Source: Biomphalaria glabrata
Taxonomy: Eukaryota; Mollusca; Gastropoda; Planorbidae
Length of the DNA stretch: 64,000 bases
Direction: 5' to 3'
NCBI RefSeq assembly: GCF_947242115.1
Contig: NC_074711.1
Span: forward strand, 750,501 to 814,500
The position numbers and the translations under genes are program-made. The notes beneath the pieces are model-generated. The model worked only from the letters and a program-made list of their open reading frames with translations, made no database searches and was not told the DNA's origin. Below, piece after piece: positions 1 through 11,800 of the stretch (position 1 is the stretch's first letter; every line of letters begins with the position of its first letter).

Positions 1-400
1 TTAACTCCTAGATGCTTACTAAGAACGGGTTTCGAAAGAATCAAAACGTTAGGACCACCATTTGCGAAAAACCACAGGCTTGCTATGAAAGCTATGTATT
101 TTATTTTTGATATTTCCCAATCAACTTAATAAGGAAATTATAAAGCTTGTCTTCGAAAACCAAGAAATCTCTTACATTGTCGCACCTATTAAAAAGAAAT
201 TTCTTGCACAGTTTCTTTTTACCTCCTAGATGCTTAGTAAGAACAGTTGTTGACAGATTCGAAATCTTGGAACAACCTATAGTGATAATCTGCAGGCTTG
301 CTTTAAAGCTTTTGTATTTTATTTTTGGTATTTCCCGAATGATCTTAATTAAGGACTTAATAAGGCTTGTCTTCGAATCAAGAAATTTCTTAAATTAATT
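1..400. repeat. two-copy degenerate tandem repeat, about 218-bp period
   Basis: The block starting CTCCTAGATGCTTA near position 5 recurs near 223. Both copies continue through a shared GGCTTGCT...TATTTTATTTTT stretch and end at a CTTGTCTTCGAA motif near 145 and 362. No gene is visible. From 400 to 700 there is a looser repeat of roughly 60-70 bp built around GAATCGGAC/GAATCGACC words between T-runs. The left end of the array lies outside the window. Confidence 0.6.
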
Positions 401-1089
401 GTTGTTTGTAATCCATTTTTTTTTTTTTTGTGATTGCTTTTTCGGAATCGACATTTTTGTAATGACTGTTTTGAATCGGACCTATGTTGTTGTTTTTTTT
501 TTTTTTTTTTGTGGTTATTTAGAGTCAACTTCTACTCTTTTGGGGGTTGCTGATTGAATAGACTTGTGCATTTTTAATATATGAACATTATTCGTAGTTT
601 CTGTTTTGAATCGACCTGTTTGTTATTTGTAGTGGCTATTTGAAATCGGCTTGTGCTTTTTTTTTGGGGATGGATCTTTAAAATCGGACTTCTGCGTATT
701 TAAGGGGGATGCACAGTGAGAAAACATCGATCTAGGTCAAAAATATCGATATTTTAAAATTAATTGATTTTAATAGTTTAAAATGTCTAGAAAACAAATT
801 CCCTATCAGAATACTAAAAAAACTGCGCTTTATACATCAATTTTGTATTTTAAAAGTAGATGTATAAGCAAAATTTTGATGTTTTGGTTAAAAATCAACA
901 TTTTGTAAGCTAAAGTTGATAAGCTAATGTACGCTCTTATCCCTAACAGATGGTATCGATACAAAGGTCTACTTTTCTAGTTCCGATTATGTGCATGGAT
1001 TCTCATTCTATAAATATAAACTTTCAAAATACGTCACTACCTCTTTTTTTTCCCTATATCCTCATATACACACTCACTAAGCCATATTT

Positions 1090-1160
1090 ACGCATGCGCA
1101 CTATCAAAGCTACATTGGTAACTATGACAACAAAATTTACACGCATGCGCACATGACGTG
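1090..1160 (+). promoter_or_regulatory. paired NRF1-like palindromes with a CRE-like half site
   Basis: ACGCATGCGCAC occurs at about 1090-1101 and again at 1141-1152. The second copy is followed by ATGACGTG. GCGCATGCGC is the known core of the NRF1 palindrome and TGACGT is an ATF/CREB half site. The pair lies 60-130 bp upstream of the ATG at 1218 that starts the putative first exon of the Mutator-like gene, so a promoter role is reasonable, but it is inferred from motif matches alone. Confidence 0.35.
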
Positions 1161-1499
1161 ATCCGGTCTTTCTTCTGTAAACATTTGAAAGCCTCGATTC
1201 ATTATTCAAACTCAGAAATGCCAACAAAAGGTTATATGTTTGGAAAGAAAAAACGTTACTGTAAGCCCAGAGGAAGACATGCTTCAAAGACAAATGCATA
1301 ATTACAAAGGTAAGTCTAAATCTAGAGTTTTTTATTTACTAGACCAGCGTGTGCTTACACATAAAATAATGAGATAATCACTTTGCTTCATCAATCTTTG
1401 AATTCGACAAACGCAACGTGTTTATCATATCAATGAATCACATCTAGGTCTATATATAGATCTAGACATTAAATAAATATCATGAAAGTGATTGCAAAC

Positions 1500-3320
1500 A
1501 TAGAGATCTATCCTTTTTTAGATCTAGTATAGATTAGGGACATAGATCACATTAGAACTAGAATGACTAGATATTCTAGATTGTCTAGATCTAGAATGAC
1601 TAGAATCTAGATTCTAAATCTAGATTATCATGTAGTTGTAGGACTTCAACTTGGTCTTTTTTTTTTTTAAGATCTAATACATATATCAAGGTTCGTACAT
1701 GGTCTGGAAAAAGTCTGGAATTTCAAAATTCAGATTTCAGTCTTAAAAAAGTCTGGAAAATTGCTACTTTTCGATGCAATTTTGTTAAATGTCTGGAATT
1801 TGAAAAAAAAATAATCCGATGTCATTCAGCCCTCAGGCGCCGTAACCGGTAAAACGCTAGGCTGCTAGATCTGGTTGGGCATAGAGGCTTCCATTAATAG
1901 GCCTACTAGATCTATCTATTGTGAAAGCATGCGCAATCCACGGCATGTCGGTGAAATGCCAGCCAATTTCTAGACGGTGTACTGTAGACTTAAATTAGAT
2001 TTAGTAATAGATCTAGTCCTAAACTAGTAACTAGTTTATTATGACTGCTGTTATCTTATCTTATATAATACAGACGTTACTTCAAAAAAGATGATGATTA
2101 AAAGATGTTATTCTATATTATCTAGATGGTCAATCAAATTTCAGTTAGGCTACCAAAGGTCGGGAAGTTTTTGGCCTAGATTTATTTATGCATGGGCGAA
2201 ACTCCCCCCCCCCCCTTTTTTTTAAATAATGAAAACAAATATATCTCGTCAATGACGTCAATATAGAATATATAGAGAGAGTCTAGATCTTGAGTCTAAA
2301 CCAAAAATATTTGGCAACAAGAATGACTTACTAGATCTAGGTCTACTACTAGATTTAAAAGTCTCGATCTATTCGCGACTTAGATAGTTTACTAGATCTA
2401 GGTCTACTACTAGATTTAGTCTCGATCTATGACTATGCGCGACTTTTATTACTAGATCTATATCTGTTCTAGGTCTACTAGATCTACTAAATTCTAAATT
2501 CTACTAGACTAGATTACTAGATTTAGTCTTGATCTATGCGCCACTTCTTAATAGATCAAGGTTTTCTACTAGCCTAATGTTAGCCTCGATCTATGTGTGA
2601 TTACCCCCCCCCCCCCCCCACATTAAATAAAGAAAACAAATTATATTATAATATATCTAGTCAACATAGAATATGCCTATAAGATCGGTAAAACTTCCCA
2701 TCGAAGGCCCCTAGTTTTTTAGGTTAATTATTTGGCAGCTGTCTATGCGCACTTGAGTCTAAAGTAAAAGACTAGGCCTTTAGAATGACTTCCATTACTA
2801 GGTCTAGAATTAGATTTAGTCTTCATCTATGCGCAAATTAGATTACTAGATCTAGGTCTACTACTAGATTTAGTACCTAATTTAGTCTCGATCTATGCGC
2901 GATTTCCCCCCCCCCCCCCCCCCCCTCCCCATTTAAATAAAGAAAACAAGTTATATTATATCTAGTCAACATAGAATATAGATCTAGATCTTAGTCTAAA
3001 CTAAAAGATAAAAGACTAGAGCACAAGAATGACTTAGATTACTAGGTCTGCAACTAGATTTAGTCTCGATCTATGCACGTTTACCCCCCCCCCCCCTTTT
3101 TTTTTTTCCCCAAATCTATTCAATGTAGAATATAGATCTTGAGTCTAAACTCAAAAACCAAAAAGACTTAGAATACTAGATCTACTACTAGATTTAGTCT
3201 TGATCTAAGTCTAGATTTAGATCTAGCATACTTAGCATATAGATCTATAATTATAATCTAGTATGGTTATGATATAGATTTAGATCAATATTATCAATTT
3301 TTACCCCGTTAAAAAAAACA
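1500..3320. repeat. AGATCTAG-rich degenerate repeat with poly-C tracts, inside the Mutator-like intron
   Basis: The stretch is dominated by variations on CTAGATCTAG and TAGATTTAGTCTCGATCTATGCGC. Four long C runs (near 2204, 2606, 2905 and 3085) each follow a GATCTATGCGC-type word. Each precedes TTAAATAAAGAAAACAA and TCAACATAGAATATAGATCT, so a unit of roughly 180-400 bp is repeated about four times with length variation. No coding sequence is visible. Confidence 0.7.
2051..2108 (-). mobile_element. CR1-like LINE 3' end, terminal 58 bp
   Basis: TTATCTTATCTTATATAATA, CAGACGTTACTTCAAAAAAG and ATGATGATTA are the inverse of the LINE tail at 63010-63220. It is in the Mutator-like intron. Confidence 0.6.
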
Positions 3321-3695
3321 AGTCAGTATTCACATAGGCATAGGCCTATTGTGAATTAGACATAAGTAAGCCACTACTACAAATTAAATTTCAAGTTCAA
3401 TACAGTTAATCTATCTCTAGATCTTTATTTAAAATTATCTCCTCCAATAGAATTATAGGCCTACTAGAGGTAGGCCCTCTAACCTAGGCTAGTCTAAATA
3501 AGTCTTTACTTTTTAACTAGTGTCTAATGTTTACGCCACTAAATATCTATATAAAAATTATAAAACTATTGGACTAGTTATGAGATTAAGAATAAGATTT
3601 TACAACTAAGTTAGGCCTATTGAACTATATAGGGCCTATTAAATTTCCCAAGTCTAAGTGCTACAAGATTAGTGACTTTTTTTCCCCCTTGTACC

Positions 3696-3838
3696 GTATG
3701 TTCCTTAATAATTGAAAATTATTATTACACCCTAGTCCAAACCTCCCACAGTACGACAGGGGTTAGTTATTGGCAGGGTTTGAACCCAAGATCACGAATA
3801 CAGCAGTCCAGAGCACATATGGCATGCTCAGGTAGCCA
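3696..3838 (-). repeat. SINE family S1, diverged copy
   Basis: On the minus strand this reads as the tRNA-derived S1 family best preserved at 51537-51705. It has a tRNA-like head with a B-box-like GGTTCAAACCC, then a body ending in a GTTTGGACTAGG-type word and TCAACTCTGAAGGAACAT. This copy is among the most diverged and lies in the Mutator-like intron. Confidence 0.7.
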
Positions 3839-5776
3839 TCCTTTTTACTGTTAGTAAGTCTGGAAAACATAAGATAAATGTCTGGAATTCATTTTCACAA
3901 AAGTTGTATGAACCATGATATATAGATCTACATGTAACATGTCACTTTACATTTTTTACTTTTGATGAATACAATATATGATTCCTAAAATGCATTATAA
4001 AATTTAAAATAATCTTCATGTTGTACATAAATAGATGTGACGTGTACTTTCATACTATTGAATTTTTTTTTAAAGAACTTCTAATTTTTTTTTATTTGTT
4101 TGCAGCTCTGTTTTGGATACAGCTGGATCTGAAGCAGCAACAACGCAGCCTGCAAGTGCAGCTGAACGAAAAATAATTCTAACTGCAATTACTAACGCTG
4201 ATAACACCAATAAGAGGCTGCCTGAAGATTTCATATACGTCATGATGAATTCAATGGAATTGACCACAATGGTCTCCTTGTTGTGCTGTCCACATTGCTT
4301 CGACAAAAAATTAACCATGTGCATCACACAATCAAAAGGCATGGCTCATTTGATTAAAATCAAATGCCTAAATTGTGAAACATATTTGTGGCCTGACTGG
4401 ACCTCAAAAAAAAGTAATAATGTTCATCTGGATATTAATGTCCGCGCTGTCGCTGCATTAAAAGAATCTGGAATCTCGCATTCTAAATTTGATAGGTTTT
4501 GTGGACTTATGAGTATGCCCTGCATGCACAGAAATACTTATAACAATCTAGCTAACATAGTCAACACTGCTATAATTGAAGCTGGTGAAGAATGTATGAT
4601 TAGGGCATCTGCTGTTGTGCATGGAAGAAACATTTCACAACCTCTGACTACAGATGATAGAATAAGTTCAACAGGCTGTCCTGTTATTACAGTTTCTTTT
4701 GATGGGACTTGGCATAAAAGGGGCCACTCATCTCATTCAGGAATTGGCAGTTATTGATTTTGATACTGGACTCGTCATCGACACCGAAGTCCTATCAAAT
4801 TATTGCTGTGTTAGTGATTCAAACTCTGCAGAACTAAATTTTGATACCTCTAAGCATATGTGTCAAAAAAACTTCAGTGGCTCAGCAAATGCAATGGAGG
4901 CCGCAGCAGCATCCAAAATTTGTTCTCACTCTGTGGCATCAGAAAACTTGTTTATGGCATGAAGCTGTGTGATGGTGATAGTAAATCACATTCATCTGCC
5001 ATTACCAGCTCAGGATATGATGTAGAAATCTTAAAAGAGGACTGCATTAACCACATCTCAAAAAGAATGTTTAATGCTTTGAACAATTTAAAAATGTCTA
5101 ACAAAAAAGAACTAAATTATAGGCTTACAAAGCCAAAAATTGAAAAAATTACAAATAACTATTCCAAAGTTCTGCGCCAAAATGCTCCTGACATTCAAAA
5201 AAATGAAGCTGGCTGTTATGGGCTCATTTTTTCATATGATGAGCTCAGACCTAGATCATAACCACAGGTTGTGTCCTGATGGCACTACATCTTGGTGTCA
5301 CACTTTAAGAGATCAGAGGCACTAAAACAGCCATACAAAAAACATAATCAGACCATCACATCAGAAATAGGAAAACTGTTATTTCCTATAACAGACACAG
5401 ATCTGTTAAAAACATGTTCAAGAATGGGAACACAAAACGCCAATGAATCTTTTCATTCCCTCATTTGGCAAAGATGCCCCAAAACAGAATTCGCAACATT
5501 AAAAACTAAGGACGGCGACATACCTTGCTGTTTTACCCTCAATAATGGACCTGTTGGCATCAGTTTTTTGACATATTAGGCGTTCCCTGGACACTAAAGA
5601 ACATTTCTTCTAGTGAGAAAAAGCAAAATGTCAAACTACAGCTTGTTGTTAGAAAAAGAAGATCAATCACATAAGTGTCCAGGAGAAAAAAATTGAAAAA
5701 ACGAAGAATTGAGCATGAGCACCGGGCAGAGGTTCTCGAAGGTCCAACCTATCAATCAGGCCATTTTAATGAATAG

Positions 5777-6379
5777 TTTTTTTATTATCTATTATGTTAT
5801 ATTATGTAAATATTCCCCTTTTTTTTCATTTTTATGGTTGCAATAAATATTTTATATCATTTTAAAAACTTTAAATGCGTTTTTCTTAAAATGTATTTTT
5901 AGGTGCATGTTGTCCACAAGAATCTCAAAATCTTTAGTTCTGTATAATTTAGACTAATAATTTTTCACATGTAGTTTATTGATAGTATATCATAGGTAAT
6001 AGGCTGCAAAAATTTTCAAAATGTTTAATTTTCATTAAAAAAAAGAAAAATAATGATGTGACCGCAGTGAAAAATGTGGTCGAAAAAAAAATAAAAATTT
6101 TCAAAATTCATTTTGAGGTTATGATGCGACAAAATGTATTTAACCCATATACATTTTTTTTAGTATACACTTCTTTCACTACATCTTTAATTAGGTGATT
6201 TAATGGCTGAAGGTTACAACACATGACTTCTGAACCTGGCTTTGAGATTCAGAATATTTATACCTCTAAGTCCACCAAACTCTAATGGGTACTAAAAATT
6301 AGAGTGTGGTATCAGCCAGGATAACCAACTACTTAGTAGGCTAAAGTTTATATTATTGATTAACATGCATGGCTAGATT
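5777..6379. other. 3' flank of the Mutator-like gene; no gene seen
   Basis: The stretch is AT-rich. It contains the AATAAA near 5842 and a weak match to SINE family S3 at about 6228-6300, with the words AAGTCCACCAAACTCTAATGG and GGTACT in S3 order. Nothing else is recognisable before the hAT-like terminus at 6380. Confidence 0.5.
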
Positions 6380-8287
6380 CAGTGGCGTCACTAGGGTCGG
6401 TGTCACCCAAATCAATTAGCTTGGAGATGAAATCCACCTACTCAAAACAATCATTGTCCCAACGCCACCTTGAAAAAAGACTGAGCAGTGACGGCTGAGA
6501 AGGATCATTTGAATAACATACCGAGATAATGCTACCAATAGAGAAATATTTTCCAGCACAGGCATTCGCCGTCTACGGAAAGAGGCGACTGAACGTCGAT
6601 TGACATTTGTGAGATATATCATTAGTGTCAATGTGTAATGCTGAGTTCTTGCTTCCTGAAGTACTCTAGACACGTGACAAGACGAATATTATAAACTAAC
6701 TGAAGCTCGTTTCAGCAGACAAACATGAAGTTTACTTTACTACAATAATAATGCACTGCACTCCTTGTTAGTGCTACAAGTCAAGAAATAATAAACAATC
6801 CTATCCGCATAGCAGCGGTATCAAATGTATCAATCACGTCCGCATCTCAGCGGGTAACAATTACTACTAGTGACACTGGAGCTTCAACTATAGATATCCA
6901 TTGAAATACGAATAATACCTTAATATTCAATAAGCACATAATGAAATCAACTCTCAAATATTATTAATCATTAGTCCATCGACTTTCATCCTATATAGAT
7001 ATATATACACCAGTCCAGGAAGCAACGTCCAACCTTCCTGGACCGGGAGCAAAACCTTACTGACTTGACTTGACTGAACTCAAAGTCAACTTTATTCATT
7101 CTACTTCCTGTTTTCTACATCAGGAATTCCACGTGTCTTTTAAACTCTTAACATGACGTGAACTTTAGATCATGCAATATCAACTAAAACTGTGACAATT
7201 AGACAAGACGAAACATGTTTACTTAAGTCATCCTTAACACGAAAGCCGAAAAGAGGAGCGCAAAAACATGCCGTCAACGTTTAATCATGGTGTCACACCG
7301 ATTCAAAAGGAAAGTACAACGGACTTAGGTTAGTTCTTTGAGGGGCTATTTAAATGCCCCAATTGTATATTGTCAAGAGAGGGGTGTGTAAAAAGTGAAA
7401 TGTTGTGTGTGTGTTTGTTTATTTTATTAGTTGAGTTGTAGATTGTTTTTAGCACGGGGTTTTTCAAGGGGGGGGGGGACAATAAGGTTTCCTGTGGTCC
7501 GTCTAGTCAGAAAGCTGACCTTGTCTGAGAAGGGTGTTGGTGATTGTTTTTCGGTTATTATGCCTAGAGTAAGGAGATGTTATATTATTATTCTTGCTAT
7601 GTGTGCGTACTGAATATTTGGGGTAATGCTATGATGTGTCATGATACCCTTATGTAATATATTATATTATAGGCCTATATTATATTGTTTGCAGTAAATA
7701 AATACTAATTTTCTACTCCTTCGTTGAGTGTACTTTATAATACTTGTACGCTTGTAGAGAACTACAGTTTGGGCTTAAATTAGCTCTCAAAGAACTAACC
7801 TAAGTCCGTTACAGAAAGTAGCTGTGGAGAAAGCTTGCAGCCCTATGTGTCGAATAGCGCGCGAGCGCTTATGTCAGTGTGTTTCTCAACATTTTGCATT
7901 AATAAAATGTTACTTTCGCCACTCAACTGATCAGATAATTTGTTAAGGGGGAGCGCCTTAATCTCACTCAGAGTTGTCTGGGGGGATCTCCGGGTGCCAA
8001 ACGTTTTTCTACATTTCTGAGCTTCATAATCTCTTTCCCGTGGCGTGTACAACGTAGCCTATTATTTTTCTCATAATAAGAAAATTACTAGTCAAATCAA
8101 ACTGAATTCAGAAAGTTTAGTACATGCTGATTCTAAACTGTGAGAAACATTTGAGGTAGCAATTTGTATTTTTAAAAGTTGTTTTTTTGGGGGAAGGTGC
8201 ATTTTTCCGACGTGGGTGTCACCCCCTGATGGATGTCACCCGGCGCGGCTTTGCACCCCACGCCTCTCCCCCCAAGTGACGCCACTG
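6380..8287. mobile_element. non-autonomous hAT-like DNA element, 1.9 kb
   Basis: The left end starts CAGTGGCGTCACTAGGG at 6380 and the right end is its inverse, AAGTGACGCCACTG, ending at 8287. CAGTGGCG starts are common in hAT-type elements. The flanking 8-mers GCTAGATT and ACAAGATT agree at six of eight positions, as expected for an old 8-bp target duplication. Inner ends also share GGTGTCACCC words in inverted arrangement. No transposase is visible inside. A separate element is nested at 7319-7809. The superfamily is inferred from the ends and duplication length. Confidence 0.6.
7319..7809. mobile_element. short terminal-inverted-repeat element (MITE), nested
   Basis: ACGGACTTAGGTTAGTTCTT at 7319 continues to GAG, and its exact inverse ends at 7809. 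With mismatches the inverted repeat extends to about 45 bp, through a GCTATTTAA-type word. TACA flanks both sides (7315-7318 and 7810-7813), giving a 4-bp target duplication. The interior is 0.4 kb without a credible gene and has a G run near 7470. The perfect ends mean it is younger than the hAT-like host element around it. Confidence 0.75.
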
Positions 8288-8896
8288 ACAAGATTGACAC
8301 ATAAAATGCGTAGGACGTATTTATCTTCTCTTTTGAAGTTATGTCTGTAATCTATATATATATATTTAAGCTTTAAATGCACGTGAAAATATTAGAGCTA
8401 GTAAGGAAGGTAATGTGAAGTACATTGTAAACTAAAAGAAAATGTTTTTGTAAAATAAAATATTGTATTGTCTTCATCACCTCATATCTGAATACAATAT
8501 CATAATAAAGAATAAACGAGACGCTTTCCCCCCCCCCCCCCCCCCAAATCGATCAGGAGTACCCAATTGCTAAAAAAAAAAAGTTTTCATTTACACAAAA
8601 AAAACAGACTTTATTTATGTGACAAAGCAATAAAAAATAAATGCAGTGTGGGGCAATAATCTCCCACACACTCACTTGATATTAATATATAATTGATCTA
8701 TATTGAGCTTTAATAAGTTTGTTAATTGACCCCATAAACAAATTTAAATAATAAACAGGTGTCGATTTGACTGTCGAGATATCGGTGGACTAATTTAATT
8801 GGGTGTCAAGTAAAAGGTTGATATAGTACAGTTATGATTGGCTTATTCTAAGTTTTTAAATTATTACCAACGCAGTTTGCACAGCTCTCAGAGAAA

Positions 8897-11800
8897 ATGA
8901 TTTTCAAGCTTTTCTTAGTTATTTTTTGTACTCTCTTTTGGAAGAGCTTAGGGCAGCATGATACAGAAGGTAAAAGTAGACCTAATGTGTTGCTAAATTA
9001 ATTATCACATATATTTTTGGATTAGTCATGTCATTAAATTTGTAAAATATCTAGACTAACAATTATAAATCTGCGTGATTAGAGATATGCTACTGTTAGT
9101 AGTTGTTTTTGTTTAGCGCAATTTCATGCTTTTACCTTTTTCAATGGCTATGATCCTATCACTTTTCTGCACCAGTTGGGGGGGGGGGATAAGGGGTTAT
9201 CGGAAGGTTACCATGATAGTTTTTTTAATGTATTTTATTTTTAAAAAGTTTTACGATTTGAATTTGAGGGCTCAAGCCAATACAATAACTACTGTGCCAG
9301 CGAAGTGCTTATGAAAATAAACACTTTCATACCTATCTATTGTTTCAAACTATTAAGCGATGACTTAATTTTCTGAACAAATTATACAAGGGACTAATTC
9401 AGCATATGCTGCCACATCTGTCAAGTACAGTTTCTTTCCCTTGTTCGGTACCAATCAAAATAATTTATTACTAATAATTAATTAACTAATTGGTTGTGTG
9501 TTTTTTTTTTATTTTACCTTCCACTTATGCTTTTTTTTTTATTACAATAGCCTACCTCTATTTAAGTCGCACATTGTTGTTTTGTCAGGTAAAATGTTGT
9601 AAAATGTTTTACATGTTTCGGATGTTCCTTCAGAGTTGAAGATTATTACTTCCTAGTCCAAACCTCCCGCAGGACGACGGGGGATGGGAGCGGGCAGGGT
9701 TTGAACCCGGGACCATCGATAAATCTGAACGACAGTCCAGCGTGCAAACCGCACGACCAGGCAGCCATACAAGGAATAAAAGGAATAATTGTGCAAAATT
9801 TCAACTTGACCCAAGATTGGGCGTGGGAGAAATAACGTCTAAACAAATTGTACAGGACAGATAGACAGAGTGTAAAAATGTAAAGAATACTGTTATGACC
9901 CTATTGGCGGCGCAAAAGGGTTAACTATAGGTTCAGCTGACACACACGTGAATCACTCAGGTCAGCTGCTCAAGGGGGTCGTGTCCAGCGACATACCGGA
10001 CGAGAATACATGATCGATTCGGATAAGGCGGGATTTCGGACAGAGGGATTGGTGAAGAGCCGATGCCTCATCCTGGCCATGGATAAAAGCCTTTCCTTGG
10101 TCCATAATAGGGAACCGGAAGTTCTCGGACCTTAAGGTCATCTGACTCAGGGCCATGGACAAGGGACAGTACTACGATTACACGCAAATATGACCAATGT
10201 TATGGTCATGTGATCGAAAGCCTGCGTGTACGAGCGACAGTGTGTAAGAAAGTGGCAGTTCAAGACCGGAGAGCGTCGAGACCGGGACTGTTAGTCGGCC
10301 ATGAAGTCGGTCCTGGTTGAGTTCTCAGGTGTTGATGTACGAGTCCAGGAAGAAATTGAGACAGTAGAGTTTTGTACGGTGATGTACAGAGTGACATTTT
10401 AGTTGTTGATGTGTTTGATGCCAATTGTCTAGTATTGGCTGTTATCTACTTATTCACTCATTATTAAAGTACCAGATTTTTTGAAGCCTTGTTGTCAGGT
10501 TCTTGATGTGTTGATGTGTTGTGTTGTGTTTAGCAGTGTTTACAGAAGGCCTGAGTAGGAGAGAATCTTAACAATACTTTAAAAAAAACATACTATACGT
10601 TTTATAGACATAGAGTTGAAGCTAGGTGCTGAAACAAATGATATATACATATATTAAACATAAATGAATAACAGCACCAGGGACCAAGTTTTTAAGAGAG
10701 AAAGTAGTGAATTAAAATGCTACGAAAATAAAGGGCATGCGCCGACCGAGGCTCGAACCTGTGACACTGGATTCGACACCACCGCCTATCGATAACGCAC
10801 CAAGCGAAACTAGCCTCTAGACCATCGGAATGTCCAAAAAAACATTCTTCTGATCCAGAGTCATTTCGCCCGTATGCAAATTACCACCCCAGTGGTCAAA
10901 GGTCACAAGCTCCAGCTAGCCCCTCCCCCACCCTCGCAGCATCCGTTCACTAACAACTTCGATAGAGTGTATGTATCATTTGTTTCAGCACCTAGCTTCA
11001 ACTCTATGTTTACGTTTACAGCATTATTGCTCATACCCACTGAAGCTTCTATATGTAATGTGTTTATGTTGTCCACTTGTCTTTGTGAGAGATAAACAAT
11101 TAGATAGAGCCATCGTTTGTCTAATACATGCCTAACGGCTGTCAGTGTCGGCTCTATGGAAATTTGTTGTGATTACAAGGACTCTTTTTCTCATATAAAG
11201 ACAACACATCAGAAACATTCGCATAAATAGAACAGATCTTTCATTAGAATAGTATATTCGCTTCACCAGGATTCTTTCTTTGGGGGAATGGACGGGGTAA
11301 AAAAAAGTTCCATTGTTATATAATCTAGCATTCATTAGTCATTAAGGAAAAAAAAAACAATCGAACTATACGTTTAATAAAGCAGGTAGTCTTTTTTAAA
11401 AACAAGAATTTTTAATGTTTTTTTTTTTTTATTGTTGCTGTTTTTTTTTTTTTTTAGATAACATTGGAAGTTCGTTTTTTAATGCAGAGAAACATTTTCT
11501 TCTTGAGAAAAATTGAATATTTATTATTGATTTTTTTAAATTAGTATTATTTAATTTATTTGCATTGCATATTTTAAAACTAGCTAATTTGCTCGTAGAT
11601 ATGTTGGCTTTTTGTCCAGCTGGATTTCGTCCACAAGGTGACCAATGTTTTCGAGAGATAGGTCGCGGCAATAGGGATACAGCTAGGGTAAGTTCATAAA
11701 AAAAAAGAAACGATAACTCTACAAATAGAGTTTCTATATCTTATAAAGTATAGACGTTACTTAAAAAAATGAAGATGATTACGTCCTACAGCTTTGATTG

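Larger units (their letters stand above)
1218..5776 (+). mobile_element. decayed Mutator-like transposase gene, two exons
   Basis: The main exon starts at 4106 after a TTTGTTTGCAG acceptor and runs to a TAG at 5774-5776. It encodes a protein of the Mutator-like transposase family that has paired zinc-type cysteines (CCPHC, CLNCE), SFDGTWHKRGHSSHSG, CQKNFSGSANAME, LCDGDSKS, LCPDGTTSWC and TQNANESFHSLIW, in family order. A short first exon is proposed at 1218-1309 (MPTKGYMFGKKKRYCK), ending at a GTAAGT donor. It leaves two bases that join in phase with the acceptor at 4106. It holds an in-frame TAA at 1299. The main exon needs at least four frame changes (near 4735, 4940, 5235 and 5310), so the gene is dead. 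A polyadenylation-type AATAAA lies near 5842. I could not see convincing terminal inverted repeats. The family call is strong; the first exon is inference. Confidence 0.8.

Noticed and set aside
10738-10840. A functional tRNA gene on the minus strand
   Set aside because: A-box- and B-box-like motifs exist, but I could not fold a proper cloverleaf with paired acceptor stem, and it lies inside an inverted-repeat element.
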